Assembly (NCBI GenBank): GCA_047618505.1
Contig: JBLHLB010000222.1
Coordinates: 1 to 6,860 of the forward strand
Direction: 5' to 3'
Origin: JBLHLB01 sp047618505
GTDB lineage: Bacteria; Planctomycetota; UBA1135; GCA-002686595
DNA: 6,860 bases
Both the position numbers and the translations under genes were made by a program. A model generated the notes under the pieces. That model had not been told where the DNA came from, ran no database searches, and saw nothing but the letters and a program-made list of their open reading frames with translations. Shown here one piece after another: positions 1 through 5,976 of the stretch (position 1 is its first letter; each line of letters begins with the position of its first letter).

Positions 1-62
1 CCGCCGTGGGCGAGTGGCGGTGCTCTATTGGTTGATAGGTCTGCCCCCCTGGGCTGCGTTTA
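1..62. other. Left edge, no gene recognised
   Basis: No coding region is supported here. The only structure visible is a short inverted pair, CCGCC at 1-5 and GGCGG at 16-20, with a 10-nt loop and no T-run after it, so it is not a convincing terminator. The stretch does not resemble the right module of repeat unit B, although that would be expected here if a complete third repeat unit preceded the 33-nt repeat at 63-95. Confidence 0.4.
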
Positions 63-95
63 GGCCACGATCCTACGAATGGACAGCACGAGATC
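63..95 (+). repeat. 33-nt repeat, first copy (before methyltransferase)
   Basis: This stretch aligns without gaps to 2289-2321 with about 26 of 33 positions identical (GGCCACGAT at the start, AGCACG and GATC at the end). It lies just upstream of the methyltransferase gene. It contains the in-frame ATG at 79, which argues against that codon being the true gene start. In the other copy the central part can form a small hairpin (CTAT/ATAG), but that is not conserved here. Function unknown. Confidence 0.55.
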
Positions 96-135
96 GGAAC
101 CCTCTACCGCGAACAACGAGCGTGGCGGAGCTGTC

Positions 136-972
136 ATGGTTAGCTATGATCGCGCGCCCATGACCAATCCGACGTCCGACAGCTCGTTCACCGAAGACGT
201 AGCTGCCTTCTACGAATCGAAACTCGTCCCGCTCATTTTTGAGCCCTACGCCAACGACCTCGCAGCCAGAACGCGGGCGCTCAACCCAACCTCCGTTCTG
301 GAAGTCGCGTGCGGAACGGGCGTGGTCACGCGCGCTCTCGCCTCGTCTCTGCCCGGGGCGTGCACGATCACAGCAACCGACCTGAACGAGGCAATGGTCG
401 CGCACGCAGAACGAGTGGGCACGTCCCGCCCCGTGACGTGGCGACAAGCGGACGTGATGGCGCTCCCGTACGCCGACGAGTCCTTCGACGTCGTCGTCTG
501 CCAGTTCAGCGCCATGTTCTTCCCAGATCGAGCTGCCGCCTACCGAGAGATCCGCCGTGTGCTGCGCCCAGGCGGCACGTTCCTGTTCAACATCTGGAAC
601 AGTATCGAGGACAACGAATTCGCCGACGTCGTCACCGATGCTGTCGGCTCGCTCTATCCAAAGGACCCTCCGCTGTTCCTCGCCCGGACTCCCCACGGCC
701 ACGGACTCCCCGCTGAAATTGAAGGCGACGTGAAAGCCGCTGGCTTCGACCAGTGTTCACTCAAGCAACGCGATGACGTCAGCCCAGCCTCAGGCCCCGA
801 AGTACCGGCCATCGCCTATGTACTGGGCACGCCCTTGCGTAACGAGATCGAGGCCCGCAATCCTGATGGTATCGAACGTGCCACGGAAGTCGCTACCGCG
901 GCCCTTCGCGCACGCTACGGGGACGGGCCGATCCAGGGGCGAATTAGTGCCGTGGTGGTTACCGCCCGCTGA
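136..972 (+). CDS. Class I SAM-dependent methyltransferase
   Basis: This is a predicted cytoplasmic methyltransferase that transfers a methyl group from S-adenosylmethionine to an unidentified acceptor. Counting from the ATG at 136 (278 aa), motif I is VLEVACGTG at about residues 54-62. The acidic ribose-binding Asp is in ATDLN at about 82, QADVMALP (104-111) is the adenine-side motif, FDVVVCQFSAMFFPD (117-131) is motif IV, and VLRPGG (142-147) is the post-motif turn. This layout is that of the Methyltransf_11/25 (UbiE-like) group. The frame is open back to an ATG at 79, but that ATG lies in a repeat and has no ribosome site. The ATG at 136 has GGCGGAG at 124-130 with 5-nt spacing and is preferred; the ATG at 160 is a weaker alternative. 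The stop codon is about 11 nt before repeat unit A. Substrate cannot be inferred. The lone gene bracketed by repeats suggests a mobile cassette. Confidence 0.9.
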   Translation: MVSYDRAPMTNPTSDSSFTEDVAAFYESKLVPLIFEPYANDLAARTRALNPTSVLEVACGTGVVTRALASSLPGACTITATDLNEAMVAHAERVGTSRPVTWRQADVMALPYADESFDVVVCQFSAMFFPDRAAAYREIRRVLRPGGTFLFNIWNSIEDNEFADVVTDAVGSLYPKDPPLFLARTPHGHGLPAEIEGDVKAAGFDQCSLKQRDDVSPASGPEVPAIAYVLGTPLRNEIEARNPDGIERATEVATAALRARYGDGPIQGRISAVVVTAR

Positions 973-983
973 ATGGGCTCCCG

Positions 984-1350
984 GGTGCTTCCTTCGTCCG
1001 CTGTTAGTCAGGCCGCGCCTTTGATTCGTTCTCCACCTTCGTGATACGTCCAAGTCTGCGGTCGCGCAACGACAAAGAGCAAGGAGGCGATCCGGGCGGT
1101 CTTGCCACACTCTTCAAAGCGATACCGGCATCGGTCTCCCCCACTTCACCTTGGAGAAGCCATGTAGCATGACGTTGCCCTGGTCCTGCTGGGCATGGAG
1201 CCCGCAACGCTCGTTGGGGCACGCCGGTCTCCGGTTGGATCCTTTCTTCAATAGACACTCGCACTGGGCGCTGAGGTACGATCTGGTCGTGACCAGCTTA
1301 GGCCACCAGGGCTTAGGCACGTTTCCTCACAGGCGATGAACGAAGTACCC
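984..1350. repeat. Repeat unit A (non-coding, between convergent genes)
   Basis: This 367-nt unit fills the gap between the methyltransferase stop and the DNA-repair gene stop. Its left module (984-1080) aligns without gaps to 2036-2132 at about 78/97 identity, including a fully identical 20-nt block starting at 999. Its right module (1236-1350) aligns without gaps to 2155-2269 at about 91/115, ending in a fully identical 28-nt block (1323-1350). Between the modules unit A has 155 nt, against 22 nt in unit B. No gene in it is convincing: short frames on both strands lack good starts and family resemblance. It could be a MITE-like element, an integron-type recombination site or a structured RNA; the sequence does not decide. 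Confidence 0.75.
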
Positions 1351-1989
1351 TCATTTCCGTTTCGCAACTTCGATTCGAATGAATTCTGGCAGGTATGAGG
1401 GTACGCAGTTCTTGGCGACTGGATCGTCTTTGTATAAGCCCGTTTGTTTTCCGAGCTTGATACACCTCGATCGGAACTTCGGTTCATGAACACCGATCTG
1501 CCCAGCGCAGAAGTTCATAGCCCACTGCTCTTCTTGCGGCGCATCCGCCATGTCGCGTTCCAATGAGTCAAGAAGTGCGCCGCTGTTTTCAGGAGGTGTA
1601 TTGCCGGTCCACCGCAAACGTGCCTGGTGATACCAAAAGAGCCGGCGGAGAATCGGTGAATTACTCCCTTGCCACGTAACGATAAGAGCGGCGGTCTTCT
1701 TGTCCTTCATGAGCTGGTTGGCCAGGAGCCAGTCAGCCAACTGGCTCCGTTCATTCTCATCGTGGCCGAGCATGTCAGCGGCTAGCTTCTCGATGACGTC
1801 TTGAGTTAGGAGCTTCTTGTCGAAGATCAAAGTAGAGAGAAGGCGAGAGTGATAGTTACCAATCGACCAGAGTTCCATGGCGAGTCTGTGGTCCTTCTTG
1901 ATCTCTTTGCCGTGTCTCTTGATGTCTCCTAGTTTCGTACCCTCGCCGTTGATTGCGGATGCGATTTTCTTTGCCGTTGTGGATGCCAT
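1351..1989 (-). CDS. DNA alkylation repair protein (AlkD-type)
   Basis: This is a predicted HEAT-like-repeat protein of the DNA_alkylation family, whose members bind DNA and excise positively charged alkylated bases such as N3- or N7-methylpurines. Family signs are the early LAMELWSIGNYHSRLL stretch (residues about 37-51, the LW...R signature), an all-helical composition, and a C-terminal block, QIGVHEPKFRSRCIKLG then GLYKDDPVAKNC, typical of one AlkD-like subfamily. I cannot confidently map the catalytic Trp/Asp of Bacillus AlkD. The frame is open to a GTG at 2049, but that codon lies inside the inverted end of repeat unit B. The ATG at 1989 has a purine-rich AGAGAGAAG just upstream and gives 212 aa, close to family size. 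The TGA stop directly abuts repeat unit A. The gene is visibly less GC-rich than its neighbours, consistent with recent acquisition. Confidence 0.8.
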   Translation of the reverse strand: MASTTAKKIASAINGEGTKLGDIKRHGKEIKKDHRLAMELWSIGNYHSRLLSTLIFDKKLLTQDVIEKLAADMLGHDENERSQLADWLLANQLMKDKKTAALIVTWQGSNSPILRRLFWYHQARLRWTGNTPPENSGALLDSLERDMADAPQEEQWAMNFCAGQIGVHEPKFRSRCIKLGKQTGLYKDDPVAKNCVPSYLPEFIRIEVAKRK

Positions 1990-2035
1990 CGTTCTTCTCT
2001 CTGTTAGGACAGCCTCAGTGATCGCCTGGTGCTCC

Positions 2036-2269
2036 GGTGCTTCATTCACTCGCTGTTAGTCAGGCCGCGCATTTGGTGCTCTTTCCTTCTTCGTAATACG
2101 TCCAGGCTCTCGGTCGTGCAACGACAAAGAGCACGCGAGACGCCCTAGGCCATTTGGGTCCGTTCTTCCATTGACACCTGCAGTGGCCGCCAGAGTATGA
2201 TCCGCTCGTAAGCACCTTACACCACCAGGGCTTGTGTACGCTTCCTCACAGGCGATGAACGAAGTACCC
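2036..2269. repeat. Repeat unit B (non-coding, inverted ends)
   Basis: This 234-nt unit is the second copy of the repeat at 984-1350. Its outer ends are imperfect inverted repeats: 2036-2059 (GGTGCTTCATTCACTCGC then TGTTAG) and the reverse complement of 2245-2268 (GGTACTTCGTTCATCGCC then TGTGAG), matching at roughly 20 of 25 aligned positions. Inside the left module is a perfect 9-bp inverted pair, GTGCTCTTT (2076-2084) and AAAGAGCAC (2126-2134), with a 41-nt loop. That stem is not preserved in unit A. The left end lies about 46 nt upstream of the DNA-repair gene start and so may carry or displace its promoter. No gene is supported between 1989 and 2320 on either strand. Confidence 0.75.
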
Positions 2270-2288
2270 GGCGCATGAGCAGGATTTG

Positions 2289-2321
2289 GGCCACGATTCT
2301 ATTTGTGGATAGCACGCGATC
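2289..2321 (+). repeat. 33-nt repeat, second copy (at transporter stop)
   Basis: This is the partner of 63-95 at about 26/33 identity. It begins about 20 nt after the end of repeat unit B and runs to the stop codon of the AbgT-family transporter (TGA, complement of 2320-2322), overlapping it by two bases. It holds a small perfect hairpin, CTAT (2299-2302) with ATAG (2309-2312), closed further by one or two mismatched pairs. Without a following T-run it is a weak terminator candidate. Confidence 0.5.
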
Positions 2322-3951
2322 AGTTTGGGTAGAACGTCGGGGTTCCCGGTCCCACCGGCAGTCCCAACACAAACACCCAGACATAGAACAGGATGATCCA
2401 GCCGATCAGGAAGGCGATCGAGTAGGGAATCATCATGGCCACCAGAGTGCCTATCCCGAGCTTCTTGTCGTAACGCATGGCAAAGGCCAGGATCAACCCG
2501 AAGTAGCTCATCATCGGGGTGATCGTGTTCGTCGACGAGTCGCCGATGCGGTAAGCGGCCTGGATGACCTGCGGGCTGTAGCCGATCGACATCAGCATCG
2601 GCACAAAGATCGGCGCGGTGACGGCCCATTGCGCAGAGGCGCTGCCCAGCATCAAGTTGACGCAGCAGCACATCAGGATGAAGGGCAAGAAGACGCCGGG
2701 GCCCGTCAGGTCCCAATGCTGAAGTAGGTCAGCGCCGGCGACGGCCGTGATCGTCCCCAGGTTGGTCCAGTTGAAGAAGGCCACGAACTGCGCGGCGAAG
2801 AATACGAGCACCATGTAGAGCCCCATTGAGCTCATAGCCTTGCCCATAGCATCGATAACGTCTCGATCGTTCTTCATCGTTCCTGCGATGCGCCCGTAGA
2901 CGATGCCCGGGATCACGAAGAACACAAAAATCAACGCGACGACGCTTTTGAGCATCGGCCGCAGGTCTTGCACTAGGGTGGCGTTCTCTGCGGGGTCGCG
3001 AAACCAGCCGTTCTCGGGCAGCGTCAATGCGAGCAGGCCGAGGGTGAGCAAGCCGATCGTCGCGAGCGCCCACTTCAGCGCCTTTCTCTCAATTGCCGAG
3101 AGCGCCCCCATGTCCTTGGTCGCCTCCTCGACACCCTCTTCGGCATCCTTGGGATCGTAAGCCCCCATTTTAGGCTCGACGATCTTCGTCGTGATCAATG
3201 TGCCGATGATCGTGATCATGAAAGTGCTGACAAACATGAAGTAGTAGTTCGCCGTTGGCAGGATCTCGTTCGCCTCACCCGGCGCAAAGGAAGGGTCGAT
3301 GATGCGGGCAGCCTCCGTCGTGATGCCCGACAGCAAGGGGTCCACCGTCCCGATCAGAATGTTCGCCGAGTAGCCCCCGGAGACGCCCGCAAAAGCCGCC
3401 GCCAGACCAACCATGGGGTTGCGGCCGACCGAATGGAACACGACAGCGGCAAGGGGGATCAGGACGACGTAGCCCATCTCCGAAGCTGTGTTCGATACAA
3501 CCGCAGCGAAGATAATCACGAAGGTCAGCAGGTTGCGCGGAGCATTCAATACCAACGCGCGGATTCCGGCTCCAAGCAGCCCTGAGCGCTCGGCCACCCC
3601 AACTCCCAGCAGCGCAACGAGCACAGTGCCGAGCGGGGCGAACGACGTGAAATTCGTTACCAGCCCCATTCCGATGCGCCGCAATCCTTCCGGATTCATG
3701 AGACTGACCGCGCGAATCATCCCGTCGGACGTGCGCCCCTTCGAGCCTTCTGGGCGCGGATCCGCAACCGCAAGGTCCAGCGCTCCTGCGATCCCCGAAG
3801 CCACCAGCACGAGCAGGCAGATAAGGGCAAACAGGGTTACCGGGTGTGGCAGGAGATTCCCCAGCCACTCGACGAGGCGGAGAAATCGGGCGAACAGGCC
3901 GTTTTGACCCTGCGGGGGTCGCAGGGAAGGTTGAGGTTCTGCTTTGGACAT
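2320..3951 (-). CDS. AbgT-family transporter (p-aminobenzoyl-glutamate type)
   Basis: This is a predicted inner-membrane transporter of 543 aa. The AbgT family includes E. coli AbgT, which imports p-aminobenzoyl-glutamate, and MtrF/YdaH, for which ion-driven export of antimetabolites such as sulfonamides has been reported. The protein has a short cytoplasmic N-terminus, many hydrophobic segments starting near residue 36, and two SN/SST-type re-entrant signatures: VVSNTASEMGY (151-161) and AYRIGDSSTNTITPMMSYFG (466-485). Residues reported as important in MtrF have equivalents at a constant offset of 22: S439, W442, P460, R468, D471 and P479; D204 in GTVDPLL probably matches the other key Asp. 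Length and C-terminus look complete. The ATG at 3951 is only a few bases from the end of an insertion sequence and has no ribosome site upstream, so expression may depend on the IS or be lost. Substrate is not predictable. Confidence 0.93.
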   Translation of the reverse strand: MSKAEPQPSLRPPQGQNGLFARFLRLVEWLGNLLPHPVTLFALICLLVLVASGIAGALDLAVADPRPEGSKGRTSDGMIRAVSLMNPEGLRRIGMGLVTNFTSFAPLGTVLVALLGVGVAERSGLLGAGIRALVLNAPRNLLTFVIIFAAVVSNTASEMGYVVLIPLAAVVFHSVGRNPMVGLAAAFAGVSGGYSANILIGTVDPLLSGITTEAARIIDPSFAPGEANEILPTANYYFMFVSTFMITIIGTLITTKIVEPKMGAYDPKDAEEGVEEATKDMGALSAIERKALKWALATIGLLTLGLLALTLPENGWFRDPAENATLVQDLRPMLKSVVALIFVFFVIPGIVYGRIAGTMKNDRDVIDAMGKAMSSMGLYMVLVFFAAQFVAFFNWTNLGTITAVAGADLLQHWDLTGPGVFLPFILMCCCVNLMLGSASAQWAVTAPIFVPMLMSIGYSPQVIQAAYRIGDSSTNTITPMMSYFGLILAFAMRYDKKLGIGTLVAMMIPYSIAFLIGWIILFYVWVFVLGLPVGPGTPTFYPN

Positions 3952-3956
3952 AAGGG

Positions 3957-5036
3957 GCGTTGTTGCAGAAAGCCGAATGGAGCTTGGACTTCCCCTTCCC
4001 CAGGGATGTCATGCAGTGACGGCAACCGACTTCGGTCGTCCGCAGTCTAGCATTCGGTTCAGCACCTTGCAGCCGATAGCGACCTTCGTCTTCTGCGCAG
4101 CTAGACCCCGGGCGTGAAGTCGATCCCCGAGCATCGTCTTGTACCGGAAGAAGGCGTTCTCCACCGTCCCCTGTCGGTGGTAGCCAGACTCCTTCTTCCA
4201 TCTCCTACGGCCGACCTTGTCGATCCTGCGAACCGTTCGATTCCTCTGTGCGGACCGCGGTCCTCTACCTGTTGCTGTCGCCGACTGCACTGGCGGCACT
4301 ACCACGCGCGCACCTCTGGACGCTGCCCGCGCGTAGATCTGGCGAGTGTCGTAGGCCGCGTCGCCCGTGACGCTGGCCAGCCTTCCCTTGGTCGCCTTGA
4401 TGATCGCGAGCCCCGTGTTGGCGTCGTCCCCAGTGCTCTCGGTCATGACCTGAGCCAGGATCTTGCCCTGCCGATTGACCCCGATGTGGAGCTTACGCCA
4501 TCCTCGCTTACCCCGTTTCCCGTGCTTTGCAGCAGCCCATTCGCCTTCCCCTACTATCGAGAGCCCAGTGCTATCGATGATCAGGTGGATCGGCTTCTTG
4601 GAACTCACGAGCTCAAGGTGAACGTCCAAGCCCCTGCTTCGTCGCGACATTGTCGTGTGGTCCGGCGCTTCGAGGGACAGATCCATGAGGCTGAGCAGGG
4701 ATCGAAGGAAGCCTTCAGCTTGGCGCAACGGTAAGCGGAACACGAGCCTCAGGGTCAGAGCCGTTCCGATGGCCAGGTCGGAGACCTTCTGCGGGGCCCC
4801 GCATCGGCCGGAGGGCTTCGCGGTCCAACCTTTGATTGCTGCTGGCGAGATCCACATGGTGATGTCGCCGCGCTGAACGAGGGCCTGGTCGTACTCGGAC
4901 CAGTTCGTAACGCGATACCTCGTCTTGTACTTCGGATGGACTCTGGAGTTCATCGTGAAGTCATCGGGCTCCGCGGCCTGAAGCATGATGTATGCCGACA
5001 ATCGTTCTCCATGGAAGTGCCTTTGTGCACCAACGC
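3957..5036 (-). mobile_element. IS5-family insertion sequence, complete
   Basis: The element is about 1080 bp. Its ends are imperfect inverted repeats: GCGTTGTTGCAGAAAG from 3957 and, on the other strand, GCGTTGGTGCACAAAG from 5036, about 15 of 19 positions matching over the longer comparison. The ends resemble the GGC-TTGTTG ends of the IS903 group of IS5. It holds one transposase gene reading toward the transporter. No matching target-site duplication is visible on the two sides (..ACATAAGGG and ATCACCGT..). The exact boundary is uncertain by up to 3 nt because the 3' end reads GGGGCGTTG and the 5' end only GATGCGTTG. The element's 3' end displaces the transporter's leader. Confidence 0.8.
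4009..4953 (-). CDS. IS5-family (IS903-like) DDE transposase
   Basis: This transposase catalyses cut and strand transfer of the surrounding insertion sequence. The N-terminus carries the IS903-type signature TNWSEYDQAL followed by RGDIT-W. The catalytic DDE triad is visible; in numbering from the upstream TTG at 5001 the first Asp is in IIDSTGLSI (143), the second in VTGDAAYDT (214) and the Glu in GTVENAFFRYK (281), inside the Y-(2)-R-(3)-E type context of the family. The ATG at 4953 gives 314 aa, near the usual 307. A TTG at 5001 with GGAG five bases upstream and an ATG at 4986 are alternatives. The related fragment at 5038-5142 has an in-frame TAG 18 nt before the equivalent ATG, which favours 4953. 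The gene appears intact and may be active. Confidence 0.9.
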   Translation of the reverse strand: MNSRVHPKYKTRYRVTNWSEYDQALVQRGDITMWISPAAIKGWTAKPSGRCGAPQKVSDLAIGTALTLRLVFRLPLRQAEGFLRSLLSLMDLSLEAPDHTTMSRRSRGLDVHLELVSSKKPIHLIIDSTGLSIVGEGEWAAAKHGKRGKRGWRKLHIGVNRQGKILAQVMTESTGDDANTGLAIIKATKGRLASVTGDAAYDTRQIYARAASRGARVVVPPVQSATATGRGPRSAQRNRTVRRIDKVGRRRWKKESGYHRQGTVENAFFRYKTMLGDRLHARGLAAQKTKVAIGCKVLNRMLDCGRPKSVAVTA

Positions 5037-5037
5037 A

Positions 5038-5142
5038 TCACCGTGGCGTGACGTAACTCTTGGGCGCAAGGGCCTGGTCGTACTCGGACCAGTTCGTGAC
5101 GCGGTAGGGAGTCTTGTACTTCGGGTGGACTCGAGGGTTCAT
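5038..5142 (-). pseudogene. Transposase N-terminal fragment
   Basis: This is a 34-codon remnant starting at an ATG equivalent to the one at 4953 of the complete IS. Its first 25 residues match the intact transposase at 23 positions (MN-RVHPKYKT-YRVTNWSEYDQAL), then the reading departs and stops at TGA. It lacks all catalytic residues and has no expected function. It is useful mainly as a comparison for locating the transposase start. Confidence 0.7.
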
Positions 5143-5228
5143 CGTGAAGTCATGGTGCTACGAACCCCGAAGCCTGATGTCGGCCGCCAAACGCTCTCCA
5201 GGGACGTGCCCTTAGGCACCAACGCCCC
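5041..5228 (-). mobile_element. Truncated 5' end of a second related IS
   Basis: Positions 5070-5225 align without gaps to 4881-5036, the left end of the neighbouring complete IS, at a constant 189-nt offset and about 80% identity. The outer end reads CAACGCCCC, the complement of the GGGGCGTTG end type. Similarity fades between 5041 and 5069, where about 12 of 29 positions match, so the inner limit is uncertain. The remaining roughly 900 bp of this element are not in the window. It lies in the same orientation as the complete IS and about 4 nt beyond the rsmG stop codon. Confidence 0.75.
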
Positions 5229-5232
5229 ACGA

Positions 5233-5877
5233 CTAGCGCTGGTAGCTGACGAGCCGCCGCGTACGCTCGCCCGGACTAGGTAGCGAGTATTGCAAGTCGC
5301 CCTTCTTGCGCAAGTCACCGGGTAGAGCAGCGGCCACTTCGGTATCCGAACTAAGCCAGCACAGTAGGCTTCCACCTTTGGGTAGCAAGGGCTTGGCTAA
5401 GATGCCCATTTCGCGGGCAGGACCTACAGCTCTGACCGTGACAAGATCGAATGACCTTCGATAGCCATGAGCCGGAGCTTCGGAAGCATTCATTTGAGTT
5501 GTCGAGATTTGCCCGGGTTGAAATCCAGCCGACTCAACGGCGCGTTCAATCGCCTTGAGCTTCTTTAAAGTGCGATCCATGAGAAGTACCTTGGCATTCG
5601 GAAAGAGACAGGCGATGGCGATGCCGGGGAATCCATTGCCGCTTCCAAGGTCGAGGCAATTGTGTGGCCTCAAACCAAACGCCTTGTTGCCCATCGCCAG
5701 AGAATCAAGGGCGTGGAATATCACTGCTGTTTCTCGATCGCGAACAGCAGTCAAATTTACGTTGAGGTTCTCCTCCAGCATCGCATCGAGGTACGCGAGC
5801 AAGAGTTCGGCACGGTCTTGTGGGATCTCACAGCCGATGCCGGTTGCGAGTTCTGTCAGGTCTGAAGCGTGGATCAC
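5233..5877 (-). CDS. rsmG: 16S rRNA (guanine(527)-N7)-methyltransferase RsmG
   Basis: This cytoplasmic SAM-dependent enzyme methylates N7 of G527 in the 530 loop of 16S rRNA; loss of it is known to give low-level streptomycin resistance in several bacteria. At 214 aa it is near the usual length (E. coli 207). The family landmarks appear in order: VNLTAVRD (40-47), HALDSL (55-60), the SAM loop LDLGSGNGFPG (75-85), the acidic D101, and the VRA turn with R149. It ends in a family-like RRLVSYQR tail, so it looks complete. The start is a GTG with no clear ribosome site; the frame stays open upstream, so the start is tentative. It is normally found next to mnmG or parAB, but here stands alone between IS sequences: the decayed IS end begins about 4 nt beyond its stop, and another IS ends 100 nt upstream of its start. 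It could be an extra copy moved by the IS, or a chromosomal copy isolated by rearrangement. Confidence 0.93.
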   Translation of the reverse strand: MIHASDLTELATGIGCEIPQDRAELLLAYLDAMLEENLNVNLTAVRDRETAVIFHALDSLAMGNKAFGLRPHNCLDLGSGNGFPGIAIACLFPNAKVLLMDRTLKKLKAIERAVESAGFQPGQISTTQMNASEAPAHGYRRSFDLVTVRAVGPAREMGILAKPLLPKGGSLLCWLSSDTEVAAALPGDLRKKGDLQYSLPSPGERTRRLVSYQR

Positions 5878-5976
5878 GGTGTACTTGTAGTGGGGAGAGG
5901 GGGCCCGGGAGCCTAGCCTTGCGGGCAGATCGCCACCACGTCCTATTCAAGAATCGGATCGGCCCCTACCTTGCGC

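Noticed and set aside
73..702. Long minus-strand open frame opposite the methyltransferase
   Set aside because: It is antisense to a gene with clear SAM-methyltransferase motifs and its translation is rich in Arg, Gly and Val, typical of a GC-rich shadow frame.
1114..1339. Small genes inside repeat unit A on either strand
   Set aside because: The frames overlap each other, lack ribosome sites and family resemblance, and are not preserved in unit B.
984..1350. Canonical integron attC site
   Set aside because: The repeat is far longer than usual attC sites and the core motifs do not match (GTTAGTC instead of GTTRRRY, with no matching RYYYAAC partner). It was kept only as one hypothesis for the repeat.
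3275..4201. Long minus-strand frame of about 308 codons crossing the IS-transporter junction
   Set aside because: It lies in another frame over the transposase end and transporter start, has shadow composition, and crosses an insertion boundary.
4936..5283. Plus-strand frame with an internal two-fold repeat
   Set aside because: The repeat is only the antisense reading of the duplicated IS left ends (4881-5036 and 5070-5225); no independent protein is supported.
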